64,000 nt of DNA from Vibrio sp. STUT-A11 (GTDB lineage Bacteria; Pseudomonadota; Gammaproteobacteria; Enterobacterales; Vibrionaceae): contig NZ_AP026764.1 in the NCBI RefSeq assembly GCF_026000435.1, positions 1,364,001-1,428,000 of the forward strand, read 5' to 3'. Position 1 is the stretch's first letter, and every line of letters begins with the position of its first letter. Both the position numbers and the translations under genes were made by a program. Positions 25,419-34,068 of the stretch are shown here, one piece after another. The notes beneath the pieces were generated by a model. That model was not told the origin of the DNA, made no database searches, and saw only the letters and a list, made by a program, of their open reading frames with translations.

Positions 25419-26567
25419 GTGAATAAGAAGTTGGTCTCTTTAGCTGTTGGTAGTTTGTTTATCTCTCCAGTTTTTGCCGATACGCTTTCTAACCCTCAGA
25501 TTGGCGTGGTGCTGGATGGATACTATCAAGACGGTGAGCGCAACAATTCTGAGCGAGAAGAAGGTTTTGGTCTTGGGCATACAGAGCTCAATCTGTCGGC
25601 AAATATTGATGACAAGTTTTTTGGTGCATTAACGGCGGTTCTTGAGAGTCATAGTGATGAAACTGAACTGTTGCTAGAAGAAGCATTTATTGAAACTCTG
25701 TCTCTGCCATACGGCTTGAATGTGCGTGGTGGTCGATTCTTGTCTGATTTCGGTTACCTAAACAGCCAACACATGCATAGTGACAGCTTCGTAGAGCGAC
25801 CAATCGCTTACCGTACTTTCCTGGGGTCGCATTACTACGATGACGGCGTGCGTGCCAACATCGTGTTGCCAACCGATCTATATGTAAAATTCGCAGTGGA
25901 AGCATTGAGTGGCGATAAAATGTCTTCCGTTGAAGATGGTTCAGAAGTGGGCGTGTATACCACAACGTTAACGCTAGGTGATGACTTTTCCGAATCATCA
26001 AGCTGGCAGCTTGGTTTGAGTTACTTACGCAATGAAAATGGCAAAGTAAAAGAGTTCGAAGACTATGATCACGACCATGAGGAAGAGCACGATCATGAAC
26101 ACGATCATAGCCATGGCGCAGTCGTAACTGGTTCTAATCTCTATGGCGCTGACTTTGTATGGAAGTGGGCTCCAGATGGGAACTACAAGTACCGCAACTT
26201 TACGTTATCTGCGGAATACATGTTGTTGGACGGTGTGGTAGATAGTAAATTTAAAGACGACGCAGAATCACCAGACGACCTAAGTGCTTATTATGTATCG
26301 GGTGTTTACCGCTTTAACCCAAGTTGGTCAGCAGGTGTGCGTTACGGAGAAGCTGAAAGCTATGATGGTCATGCGCATGGTGATCACATGCATTTCACCG
26401 CGCTTGAAGATAAAGAGCTTGACGCCATGATCGCGTGGGACTCTTCTCATTTCGGTACTGTCCGCGCCCAATATTCCCGAGTTGAGAACCAGGACAGTGA
26501 AAAAGACAATGTATTCACTGTGCAATATGTAATGACATTCGGAGCGCATGGTGCTCATGCATTCTAA
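25419..26567 (+). CDS. Zinc-locus outer-membrane porin-like protein with His-rich loop
   Basis: 382 residues. Signal peptide (1-20, cleaved at VFA-DT), then alternating beta-strand sequence ending in VQYVMTFGAHGAHAF, consistent with an outer-membrane barrel. A loop at about 217-232 is almost pure Asp/Glu/His (DHDHEEEHDHEHDHSH), with further HAHGDHMH later; both are likely zinc-collecting segments. Zur-like boxes precede the gene and a zinc-binding-protein gene overlaps its 3' end. I infer a role in carrying zinc across the outer membrane. The start is GTG 25419 with AAGGA upstream. Confidence 0.75.
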   Translation: MNKKLVSLAVGSLFISPVFADTLSNPQIGVVLDGYYQDGERNNSEREEGFGLGHTELNLSANIDDKFFGALTAVLESHSDETELLLEEAFIETLSLPYGLNVRGGRFLSDFGYLNSQHMHSDSFVERPIAYRTFLGSHYYDDGVRANIVLPTDLYVKFAVEALSGDKMSSVEDGSEVGVYTTTLTLGDDFSESSSWQLGLSYLRNENGKVKEFEDYDHDHEEEHDHEHDHSHGAVVTGSNLYGADFVWKWAPDGNYKYRNFTLSAEYMLLDGVVDSKFKDDAESPDDLSAYYVSGVYRFNPSWSAGVRYGEAESYDGHAHGDHMHFTALEDKELDAMIAWDSSHFGTVRAQYSRVENQDSEKDNVFTVQYVMTFGAHGAHAF

Positions 26568-27483
26568 GCTAATTTTTGTTAAGCGCAGTTTAGTAATGAT
26601 AGCGGCAGGAGCTGCTGTCATTGCTTCACCAGCAAAGGCACTGAACATTTTTGTTTGCGAGCCTGAGTGGAAAGCGTTCCTGGCAAGTCACGCGCCAGAT
26701 GCAACGATATATTCGGCGACCACAGCCAGACAAGACCCGCATTATGTACAAGCGAGACCATCTTTGATAGCGAAGATGCGTCAAGCGGATATGGCCATGT
26801 GTTCTGGGGCTGAATTAGAGGTGGGCTGGCTACCAATGTTGCAAACACTTAGCAGTAACGGTGCGGTACAAAATGGTACGCCGAGCATGATTTACGCGAC
26901 CGATTTCGTCCGTATGTTAGACACTCATGATCATGTCGACCGAAGCATGGGTGATATACATGCACACGGAAACCCACACGTGCAGTTTGCAGCGAATGAT
27001 ATGATCCCACTTTCCCGTGCAATCACAGAGCGCTTGAGAGCCATAGATCCAGACAATGCTCAGAGTTACCAGTTCAACGGCATTAAATTCCGCGCACATT
27101 GGCGTCAAAAGCTCAATGAATGGAATGAAAAAGCCACACCTTTACAGGGGAAGCGAGTAGTGGGCTATCACGAGACATATCGTTATCTTTACGAGTGGTT
27201 GGGGATAGAGCAAATTGCAGATCTTGAGCCGAAACCGGGCATCTCACCAACCACATCACATCTACAATCGTTAACCAAGTTGGATGCGGATACATTCGAT
27301 GCGATTGTTTACTCATCTCATCAAGACCAACGTCCGGTCAATTGGCTGCAACAGCGCACGGGGAAGCCTGTTATTGTGTTGCCATTGACGGTAATGGATA
27401 CTCAGAGTCTTGATGGAATGTATGACCAGGTGATTGATAACTTGCTTAATGCCTTAGTTGTCCCTGTCCCTGAGAAGATCTAA
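26548..27483 (+). CDS. Zinc/metal ABC transporter periplasmic binding protein (ZnuA-like)
   Basis: 311 residues from ATG 26548 (overlapping the porin gene by 20 bases); ATG 26557 is also possible. A signal peptide ends near SPAKA. This is a cluster A-I metal-binding protein: conserved YVQARPSLIAKMRQADMAMCSGAELE, a His-rich DHDHVDRSMGDIHAHGNPHVQ loop that includes the metal-ligand His of GNPHVQ, the later ligand His in VVGYHETYRYLYEWLG, and LEPKPGISPTTSHL. It captures Zn or Mn in the periplasm for the permease encoded next. Compared with canonical ZnuA the His-rich loop is short. Confidence 0.82.
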   Translation: MVLMHSKLIFVKRSLVMIAAGAAVIASPAKALNIFVCEPEWKAFLASHAPDATIYSATTARQDPHYVQARPSLIAKMRQADMAMCSGAELEVGWLPMLQTLSSNGAVQNGTPSMIYATDFVRMLDTHDHVDRSMGDIHAHGNPHVQFAANDMIPLSRAITERLRAIDPDNAQSYQFNGIKFRAHWRQKLNEWNEKATPLQGKRVVGYHETYRYLYEWLGIEQIADLEPKPGISPTTSHLQSLTKLDADTFDAIVYSSHQDQRPVNWLQQRTGKPVIVLPLTVMDTQSLDGMYDQVIDNLLNALVVPVPEKI

Positions 27484-27486
27484 AAA

Positions 27487-28287
27487 ATGGTTGAGTACGC
27501 ATGGTTACTGCCGGCTGTTTTATGTGGGCTGATTGCCTTGGTCGGAAACGTGGTGCTTGGCCAGCAAGTGCTAAAACGTCAGATCATTTTCATCGACTTA
27601 GCCGTAGCACAAGTGGCGGCATTGGGCGCGGCTTTGAGTCACTATTGGTTAAGCCAATACACTTTGTTTTCAGATTCGTTCTTTGGAGAAATGCTCTGGC
27701 CTTGGGTGATGTCATTGTTGCTATGTGGCGTGATTGCTTTGATGGAAAAACGTTACCGAGAGTATTTAGAGCCAATGATTGGCAGTTTGTTCGTGGTGTC
27801 GGCATCGCTTGCCATTTTACTGGTGAGTAAAGACCCGCATGGTGCCGATTTTATTAAAGGTATTCTGAACGGCCAATTACTTTGGTCAACATGGAATGAC
27901 GTTTGGCCTTTAGCGCTGATAACTGCCGCGATGCTAATTTTGGTCTGGCTTAAACCTGAATTTATGTTGGGTAATGGCTTTTATCCTATCTTCGCCCTTT
28001 TAATGCCTATTACGGTGAAGCTGACGGGGATTTACCTAGAGTTTGCCTTGTTGGTGATCCCTGCTCTGTGCGCTGCTGCGTTGAAGGGGGCTCGATTCTT
28101 CGTTGCCAGTATTAGCATTGGAGTAGTTGGTATTCTATCTGGGATTGCGGTATCTGCTTATTACGATTTACCGAGTGGTGCGAGCATTGTGATTACCTTA
28201 TTCATCGCAGGGTTGTTGTTTAATCTATTGGTTCAGCCTCTAATGAAAGGCGTTAAAGCCGGTCATCCTCCTTCAGCTAAAGCTTAA
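27487..28287 (+). CDS. Metal ABC transporter permease (ZnuB-like)
   Basis: 266 residues, about eight hydrophobic helices, starting 3 bases after the binding-protein stop. Family marks are LGQQVLKRQIIFIDLAVAQVAALG near the N-terminus and LTGIYLEFALLVIPALCAAALKGARFF in the second half, as in ZnuB/TroC permeases. It would carry zinc through the inner membrane. No ATP-binding subunit is encoded next to it; the ATPase must come from elsewhere (for example a ZnuC) or the system is incomplete. Confidence 0.85.
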   Translation: MVEYAWLLPAVLCGLIALVGNVVLGQQVLKRQIIFIDLAVAQVAALGAALSHYWLSQYTLFSDSFFGEMLWPWVMSLLLCGVIALMEKRYREYLEPMIGSLFVVSASLAILLVSKDPHGADFIKGILNGQLLWSTWNDVWPLALITAAMLILVWLKPEFMLGNGFYPIFALLMPITVKLTGIYLEFALLVIPALCAAALKGARFFVASISIGVVGILSGIAVSAYYDLPSGASIVITLFIAGLLFNLLVQPLMKGVKAGHPPSAKA

Positions 28288-28342
28288 AAAAACATACAGC
28301 CTTGGACAGTCAGTTAGTTTGTGTTTATCAGTGGCGTATCGC

Positions 28343-29131
28343 TTAGCGTTCATCAAAGAAGTCTTTATTGCGGATATACTTGCTCATCAAATGATAAGAG
28401 AAAGGTCGCAGCAACCAACTGATTAATGAACGCCCTAATCGAATCATTGTTGGTGTATTCTCGTAAATTCTACCGTTATATAGCCATAACATTTTGCCGA
28501 CGTGCCAGTATAGAAAGGGGACTGGTGGCATAAACGTCACAATATCGATATCGCAACATATACGATAGGTTTTATGCCCCAACTGATAGCGTTTTTTAAA
28601 CGTCCAGTCACCGATAGCGGGTTGTCCAAATGTGACTACGCGCTTAATACTTTTTGGGTGCTTGCGCTCAATATAATCGGCAAACACACTACCAATAGCG
28701 CCACCTGAAGAGTGACCAGTAATGGTAATACGTTTACCTTCTAGGATAAGGGGAACGATGGTGTCCTCTAACCGTTCGATGACACTCAAGCCTAAACGAT
28801 CCTCATTTCTACTGGGCATACTTTCTTGAAATAACAGGTGATAAAATCCAGCGTGAATTCGATATTTAAGGCCTAATCGATGGCAGCTTCTGGTCCACAT
28901 AGCGAAGTTTAGTAACCAATCAGAAAGGCTGTGAGATCCTTTGATGACAACAACAACCTCCTCTCGCTCTTTACTCCAGAGTACACGAATCATGATTTTG
29001 CCGTGTTGGTTTTTAATGACCCTCTGACCGTTGGGATCGAATCCGTAACGGGTTTGTTTAAAAACGCGTGGATAAGCCAGATTGCATAACACGGCGTAAC
29101 GTTCGTACTGGTATCGTTTTAATGGTTTCAC
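28343..29131 (-). CDS. Lipase family (class 3) alpha/beta hydrolase
   Basis: 262 residues. The nucleophile elbow GHSSGG is near residue 150, preceded by a class 3 lipase-type strand (VVVVIKGSHSLSDWLLNF, with the oxyanion region KGS). The Asp and His candidates are DIVTFMPPVP and a later His. There is no signal peptide, so it is probably cytosolic or membrane-associated; the C-terminus is basic and aromatic. Substrate not known. Transcribed convergently to the zinc permease gene. Confidence 0.8.
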   Translation of the reverse strand: MKPLKRYQYERYAVLCNLAYPRVFKQTRYGFDPNGQRVIKNQHGKIMIRVLWSKEREEVVVVIKGSHSLSDWLLNFAMWTRSCHRLGLKYRIHAGFYHLLFQESMPSRNEDRLGLSVIERLEDTIVPLILEGKRITITGHSSGGAIGSVFADYIERKHPKSIKRVVTFGQPAIGDWTFKKRYQLGHKTYRICCDIDIVTFMPPVPFLYWHVGKMLWLYNGRIYENTPTMIRLGRSLISWLLRPFSYHLMSKYIRNKDFFDER

Positions 29132-29235
29132 GTTATCTTACTTAGTTTTGCCCAATACGACACTGTAGAGCGAGATTATGAAGAATACGTGAAAAGCCAT
29201 GTAAGAGAGAACAAACTCTATCGCATGATGCTTAC

Positions 29236-30165
29236 CTAAACGCGGTACAGATCCAAAGCGGATGATTGTTGGAGGAATTCGTGGAACTGCTTTACATCAC
29301 TTATGATTATCTCGCGAGTTTGTTTGTGTTGGCTTTTAAGTGCGTTAATTAACGCTTTCAGCGCCTTTCTCTCTTGTTTTTGCTTGGTCGATGCTTTTCT
29401 CAGGTGATAGAAGAAAGTGATTTGTGTGGCGGTATCATTAAAGTCACCGAGCTTATCTTGCAGCGATTTGAGGTGTTTAACATTATCTTTGTGCTGATCT
29501 TTCGAATAGAGTGTCGAAAAGCACTCTAGAAGATAGCGTAGTGATTTGCATTTTATTCTCAATGCGTGGATGATCTCGTCCTGACTTGTATCGGAAATCT
29601 TGTTGATCGCTTTACTCACTTGCTGAAATTGCGTCAAAATTTTTTTGTTTGCAAAACTTAAGGGATTCACTGTTTCGCAGTGACTTTCGTTTTGTTGAGC
29701 ACGGTAGAGACTATTTTCAATCAATATTGATGTGCTAAGGTAGGTACTACTTCTTAACCAATCAGCCACCTTCTGCTGCTCTTCAAATTGGTGATCGTCT
29801 ATGATAGAAAAAATACCCTCTAGTGATGCCTTCTGGTTAGGAAGCATCGCTAGGTAACGTGGTTTGTCATTTACGAACACATCGAGATCGCGCAACAAAT
29901 TGGTTTTTTTCATCATTAACTTTAAGTTTGGTTTGATGATTTTTTGATCAAATGGCGGTAGGAGATCTTTTAACAAAAGACACAGCGAGCGAATACGTCT
30001 CAGTGAGACACGGTATTGGTGATTGAACTCGGGATCTTGACCAAGGATTACGCCTTCCTCCAGGGACTTTGCATAGTCAAATTCGCTGATAAGATAGTTA
30101 GGAAGTATAAAGTGAAGGTCAGAATCAAAATACAACGGTAAACGAGACGGTGGCCTTTTATACAT
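29236..30165 (-). CDS. CHAD domain protein
   Basis: 309 residues made of a helical CHAD domain with conserved His/Arg/Lys: HQYRVSLRRIRSLCLLLKDLL in the first half, NLLRDLDVF, and HALRIKCKSLRYLLECF in the second half. CHAD domains bind inorganic polyphosphate through these basic residues and can attach to polyphosphate granules. The gene lies between a lipase and a diguanylate cyclase on the same strand, with gaps of about 100 bases. Function beyond polyphosphate binding is unknown. Confidence 0.82.
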   Translation of the reverse strand: MYKRPPSRLPLYFDSDLHFILPNYLISEFDYAKSLEEGVILGQDPEFNHQYRVSLRRIRSLCLLLKDLLPPFDQKIIKPNLKLMMKKTNLLRDLDVFVNDKPRYLAMLPNQKASLEGIFSIIDDHQFEEQQKVADWLRSSTYLSTSILIENSLYRAQQNESHCETVNPLSFANKKILTQFQQVSKAINKISDTSQDEIIHALRIKCKSLRYLLECFSTLYSKDQHKDNVKHLKSLQDKLGDFNDTATQITFFYHLRKASTKQKQERKALKALINALKSQHKQTREIIISDVKQFHEFLQQSSALDLYRV

Positions 30166-30285
30166 GGTCAGAAACTCCCATACCCAGATGCTTTAGATAG
30201 TTAAATGGTATACCTAAATGCGAAATTCTTCGAGGCGAGGGGTATTGATTAGTCGTAGTGGATACGTCTTAAAGCGTCTAGGTGT

Positions 30286-31656
30286 TTAGCCGAACTTCTG
30301 CATATAGTCATGATAAATGATAACTTGGTTGCGACCATGGTGTTTAGCGTCGTACAAAGCTTTGTCCGCTTCTTCAAGCAACGCTTCAAAGTTGTCTTGC
30401 TGATTGAAAGCTGCTACGCCAATGCTAACCGTTAAATTGATCAGGTTACCATGAGAAAGGCAGGGGCTCTTTTCAATCAATATTCGAATCCTATTCGCAA
30501 TTTCTTGTGCTTTTTTGGCTTCGGTCAAAGGCAAAATAACGGCAAACTCTTCGCCACCTATTCGACCAAAGGTATCGGACTTCCTCAGTCCCGTACGACA
30601 CACTTGAGTGAAGTGTGTCAATGCTTTATCACCGACACTATGTCCAAACTGGTCATTAATATTTTTGAAATAATCGATATCCAAAACCAAAACGGAAAGC
30701 TGTTTTTCTGCTAGTAGGCGACAGGTATTAAATTCGGTGACACCCATCATCATAAAGTAGCGCCGGTTCTTCACCTTTGTTAAAGGGTCTGTCGTCGCTT
30801 CTTCAAACAATTGCCCCTCATATTCTTCACGGCTGACTTGTTCTTTCTTCAAAATATACATCGTCACAGCAGTAATAATGAAGGCAAACAAGATAGTGAT
30901 GAGAGTGATGGTGGGGATGATCGCTTTGCTTGGAACATGAGGCTGCCAAGACAAGTAGCCAACGACACGACCGGAAGGGGAGTAGAGCGTCATAAAGCTT
31001 GTAAGATCATCTGGGCTTTTGATCAGATTGAGACCAAATAGCTGATAGTCGTTTTCAAGAGTTCGGAGGTAGTCAGCATCAATCCGCTTCCCTAACGCCA
31101 AGTACGTTCCGTCGTGGGGTTTATTATCCTTTTCACTGACAAAGGGGCCACCAACAATGTGATATACATCTTGGCCAATGCGGTAAAAGCCGTTTGTGAG
31201 TTTCTTTGCGGTATTCAGTTGTTTGGATACACTCATCAACTCAAGAAGTGGCCCTTTTAAGTCTTTATAGCTGATGGTTTGAGCATCGATACTTTTTATT
31301 AGGTAAACTTCTTGGTCCTGCTGAGTCACTGCGACGCTGAAATCAAAATCGTGCTTACCCATTAGGTAGTCACCAGAATTCATTTTGACCCACTCTAAGT
31401 CCCTTTCGATCTCTATTTTTTGGTAGGCCTGGTCCCAGAACGAATATTCTTCGAGGGAGTCTCTTGCGTATCGCTTCTCAAGCTTTATCGCTAAATGCAC
31501 TCTATGCGCTAATTCATCAGCTGCAAGGTCATCTAATGAATTTAAAAAGAACACAAGACAACCAAACACAGAAACCACCATGACACATAAAAGCCAAGTT
31601 ATCGTGCGCATCAATGACTTAGCGGGTAAGAATGTCCGTGTTTGCAGTTTCGTCAT
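30286..31656 (-). CDS. CHASE4-GGDEF diguanylate cyclase
   Basis: 456 residues. Membrane helices at about 19-40 and 246-268 enclose a CHASE4-like periplasmic sensor (RDSLEEYSFWDQAYQKI, typical of the family). The GGDEF domain has an intact active site GGEEF (367-371) and an RxxD inhibitory site (R358 to D361) five residues upstream. The protein should make c-di-GMP and be feedback-inhibited by it. Its periplasmic ligand is unknown. Confidence 0.9.
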   Translation of the reverse strand: MTKLQTRTFLPAKSLMRTITWLLCVMVVSVFGCLVFFLNSLDDLAADELAHRVHLAIKLEKRYARDSLEEYSFWDQAYQKIEIERDLEWVKMNSGDYLMGKHDFDFSVAVTQQDQEVYLIKSIDAQTISYKDLKGPLLELMSVSKQLNTAKKLTNGFYRIGQDVYHIVGGPFVSEKDNKPHDGTYLALGKRIDADYLRTLENDYQLFGLNLIKSPDDLTSFMTLYSPSGRVVGYLSWQPHVPSKAIIPTITLITILFAFIITAVTMYILKKEQVSREEYEGQLFEEATTDPLTKVKNRRYFMMMGVTEFNTCRLLAEKQLSVLVLDIDYFKNINDQFGHSVGDKALTHFTQVCRTGLRKSDTFGRIGGEEFAVILPLTEAKKAQEIANRIRILIEKSPCLSHGNLINLTVSIGVAAFNQQDNFEALLEEADKALYDAKHHGRNQVIIYHDYMQKFG

Positions 31657-31794
31657 GTTTATTGAAGTAGTCTAGGGTTGGAGTCGGTCAATAATAAGTC
31701 GCTACATTAGCACAGCATGATGTTTATTTACCATATTCATCCGGGAGGGTATGGTTCATCGATATTTATTAAACATCATAAGGAGTAAGTAAAA

Positions 31795-31970
31795 ATGTCA
31801 TTTTCGAAAGGCTATTTTCTCAAACATGATGGTTCAAACAAAAAAATAATCTCACCAACTAGCGAAGTAATGAGAAAGATTGTAAAGCCGTGCTTATCAA
31901 CAAGATGACCGTTGATATTGATTTGGGCCGGGTACTGCGTGTGAAATATACGTTCGGGAATGGTTTTTAA
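31795..31970 (+). pseudogene. Possible small gene with a frameshift
   Basis: An ATG at 31795 with an AAGGAG ribosome site opens a 37-codon frame ending at 31908. A second frame (about 31863-31970) continues with protein-like sequence AVLINKMTVDIDLGRVLRV to a stop at 31970. One shifted base near 31880 would join them into a protein of about 58 residues. No family recognised. The remainder of 31657-31999 shows no gene and leads into the tRNA promoter. Confidence 0.25.
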
Positions 31971-31999
31971 CCACTTGAATCAAAAAGATAACTTTTTAG

Positions 32000-32027
32000 T
32001 TGACGGTTAATCTCAATAGGTTAAAGT
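32000..32027 (+). promoter_or_regulatory. Promoter of the tRNA-Leu-Cys cluster
   Basis: TTGACG (32000-32005), 16-base spacer, TAAAGT (32022-32027). The next bases, acgcctcgttctcacggc, are identical to those after the first cluster's promoter. Confidence 0.7.
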
Positions 32028-32092
32028 ACGCCTCGTTCTCACGGCGAAGGTCGTTGAGGAGGATGGTGTCTAACCCATCGCATGATTGCGTT

Positions 32093-32179
32093 GCCCTGGT
32101 GGTGGAATTGGTAGACACAAGGGATTTAAAATCCCTCGGCGTTCGCGCTGTGCCGGTTCAAGTCCGGCCCGGGGCACCA
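32093..32179 (+). tRNA. tRNA-Leu (anticodon TAA), copy 2
   Basis: 87 bases, identical to copy 1, with encoded CCA. No tRNA-Gly precedes it: between promoter and this tRNA there are only about 50 bases of unrelated sequence, so the Gly gene was lost or never duplicated. Confidence 0.97.
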
Positions 32180-32186
32180 TCTTATA

Positions 32187-32278
32187 AAAATGATGTGTGG
32201 ATTCAATATCCCGCCGTCGAGCTGACCGGCCGAGTTTCGGACCATCAAGCACGGCCCGGGCACCATCAAAACATCTAT
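32187..32278. repeat. Spacer repeat between tRNA-Leu and tRNA-Cys, copy 2
   Basis: Near-identical to 24895-24980 over about 60 bases. It ends in CCCGGGCACCATC, which resembles the 3' end of tRNA-Leu minus one G, suggesting a decayed partial tRNA. Confidence 0.7.
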
Positions 32279-32282
32279 AAAA

Positions 32283-32356
32283 GGCGCCTTGGCAGAGTGG
32301 CTATGCAGCGGATTGCAAATCCGTGGACCTCGGTTCGACTCCGGGAGGCGCCTCCA
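32283..32356 (+). tRNA. tRNA-Cys (anticodon GCA), copy 3
   Basis: 74 bases, identical to the copies at 19878 and 25012, with encoded CCA. Confidence 0.97.
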
Positions 32357-32366
32357 AAATTCTTAG

Positions 32367-32392
32367 AACCAGTCTATATGACTGGTTTTTTT
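32367..32392 (+). terminator. Terminator of the Leu-Cys tRNA unit
   Basis: AACCAGT/ACTGGTT stem (32367-32373 with 32381-32387) followed by Ts. Confidence 0.85.
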
Positions 32393-32454
32393 GTGTCTCT
32401 GATTTGTGCTCGTATGTAATTGCTGATTAATGGCTATTTATACTTGTCAGTAAG

Positions 32455-33426
32455 TTAAGTGAGTTCGATAAACGCGACGCCATTCTTGCCGTTCTTCTTT
32501 ATCTCATACATGGCGGCATCGGCTTTTTGATATATCTCTTCGAAGTTACCCGTACTTGCCTGGAAAATACACACGCCAATACTTAATCCAACGTTCAGTG
32601 CGTTTTCAGAGTCTAGATTTATGATGGACTGCATGGTGGAAGGCACGCAGGTTAAAAGCCGGTCACACAACTCACCCAGTTCTTTTCGAGAGGACTCTTT
32701 ACATAGGATTACGAACTCGTCACCACCGATACGAGCAATTTGTGCGTCAGTTGGTGTGAACTCTTTGAGACTGTTCGCAATACTAATCAATAAACTGTCA
32801 CCAGCGTGGTGACCCAGTTCGTCGTTGACGGTTTTAAAATTATCCACATCGAAAAAGATGAGAGAGCGTTTAATTGATTGGCACAGATCAGCGTTATCTT
32901 TAAAGCATTTTTCCATGGCACTTCGATTAAGTAATCCGGTAAGCGGATCGCTATTGGCGAGTTTAGCCAGTTGCTGCTCGTAGCGTTTTTCATTAGTAAT
33001 GTCGATGTGGGTACCCATCATACGAAGTGGGGAGCCATCATCTGCGTACTCTACAATCCGGCCTCTGTCGGAAACCCAACTGTCAGTCCCATCTTTATGT
33101 ATCATGCGGTGAACGACTTGGTAGAGATCGGTCTTCCCTGCTAGGTGATCCTCAAATGCACCAACAGCGAGATCGTAATCCTCTGGATGCAGATTGTTTT
33201 TCCAGGTTTCGACCGTGGCAGTCAGTTCGTGAGGCTGATAACCCAACATTTTTCCCCATTGCATATTGAAAATCGTTAATGTGCCGGAGGGGATATGTTG
33301 TTCCCACAGACAAAGTCCATTGCTGTCTAGTGCTGCATTCAGTTTTTCTTGCAGGCGAGCATTTTCACGTTTGAGTTGTTCGTTTTCTTTTTCTAATTGC
33401 TCTATTTGCTTTAAATACGCTTCCAT
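32455..33426 (-). CDS. PAS-GGDEF diguanylate cyclase
   Basis: 323 residues, soluble. A short N-terminal coiled coil (residues 3-30, rich in E/K/Q/L) leads to a PAS domain with PAC segment (about 35-148: WGKMLGYQPHEL, LHPEDYD, MIHKDGTDSWVSDRGRIVE, GTHIDITNEK). A GGDEF domain with active site GGDEF (234-238) completes it. The RxxD inhibitory site is absent, so product feedback is not expected. It should synthesise c-di-GMP in response to a cytosolic PAS signal. Confidence 0.9.
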   Translation of the reverse strand: MEAYLKQIEQLEKENEQLKRENARLQEKLNAALDSNGLCLWEQHIPSGTLTIFNMQWGKMLGYQPHELTATVETWKNNLHPEDYDLAVGAFEDHLAGKTDLYQVVHRMIHKDGTDSWVSDRGRIVEYADDGSPLRMMGTHIDITNEKRYEQQLAKLANSDPLTGLLNRSAMEKCFKDNADLCQSIKRSLIFFDVDNFKTVNDELGHHAGDSLLISIANSLKEFTPTDAQIARIGGDEFVILCKESSRKELGELCDRLLTCVPSTMQSIINLDSENALNVGLSIGVCIFQASTGNFEEIYQKADAAMYEIKKNGKNGVAFIELT

Positions 33427-33565
33427 GTTCCGATTGTGACGGTTTTCGATGCATTCAATATACGAAACATATCGATAGCTTTCTATTAACTTTGATAGGT
33501 TGAGTAGAAAATATCAGAGAATGGTTTTGAATATGCAGAATACTGGAGCTGACGAGAAAGGCGCT

Positions 33566-33601
33566 CCTGGTGCAAAGTTATTGATGTTCCTTTGCACCGG
33601 G
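33566..33601. terminator. Hairpin downstream of rnk
   Basis: A 12-bp stem (33566-33577 with 33590-33601, one G-U) lies just past the rnk stop on the minus strand. No clear T-run, so it may be a processing or stability element rather than a full terminator. Confidence 0.45.
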
Positions 33602-33611
33602 ACAACTGAGG

Positions 33612-34019
33612 TTAGCGGGTTAGGGCACCACTTTGCTCAGATTGAAAGGTAACATTGACGATCTCAATGGTTTTCGTTTGCTGGTTTGGCATTGGCCAGT
33701 CGAGTTTTTGTCCAATAGAAAGGCCGATTAACGCGCTACCTACTGGAGCGAAAATCGAGATATCGTCACTGCTTTTCAGATCTTGTGGGTAAACAAGTGT
33801 TCTGGTCAGTACTTTCTCATCACCAGAGAACTTAAACTCCACCGTAGAGTTCATACGAACGACGTTGTCCGGCATTTCTTCTGGATCCAGAACGACAGCT
33901 CTATCAAGTTCTTCTTCCAGCTTGACTAACTCTGCAGCGACACTTGGCATCTTGTCCAGCATCGCTGTGATTCTATTGATATCTATGTTTGATATATAGA
34001 TAGGGTTGCTTTCTGACAT
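33612..34019 (-). CDS. rnk: Regulator of nucleoside diphosphate kinase Rnk
   Basis: 135 residues. The N-terminal helical segment is followed by a GreA/GreB C-terminal (FKBP-like) domain: NSTVEFKFSGDEKVLTRTLVYPQDLKSSDDISIFAPVGSALIGLSIGQKLDW. Rnk binds RNA polymerase near the secondary channel but lacks the catalytic coiled-coil tip of Gre factors. A terminator-like hairpin with a T-run lies in its own 5' leader. It is divergent from nirB. Confidence 0.88.
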   Translation of the reverse strand: MSESNPIYISNIDINRITAMLDKMPSVAAELVKLEEELDRAVVLDPEEMPDNVVRMNSTVEFKFSGDEKVLTRTLVYPQDLKSSDDISIFAPVGSALIGLSIGQKLDWPMPNQQTKTIEIVNVTFQSEQSGALTR

Positions 34020-34030
34020 TTTCTAACTCC

Positions 34031-34068
34031 AAAAACAAAAGGCCGCCTCATAAATATGGGACGGCTTT
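34031..34068 (-). promoter_or_regulatory. Attenuator-like hairpin in the rnk leader
   Basis: Read on the minus strand, AAAGCCGTCCC pairs imperfectly with GAGGCGGCCTTT and is followed by TTTTGTTTTT, all within about 50 bases upstream of the rnk start and just before GGAG. This is the shape of an intrinsic terminator placed in a 5' leader. Regulation by premature termination is inferred. Confidence 0.45.

Noticed and set aside
25419..28287. V. cholerae-type ZrgABCDE zinc system
   Set aside because: The gene set here is a porin, a ZnuA-like protein and one permease; I do not see the other components that the five-gene system has.
24587..32356. Genomic island integrated at a tRNA by an integrase
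   Set aside because: No integrase, no phage or conjugation genes, and the enclosed genes have normal Vibrio character; a duplication or older insertion is simpler.
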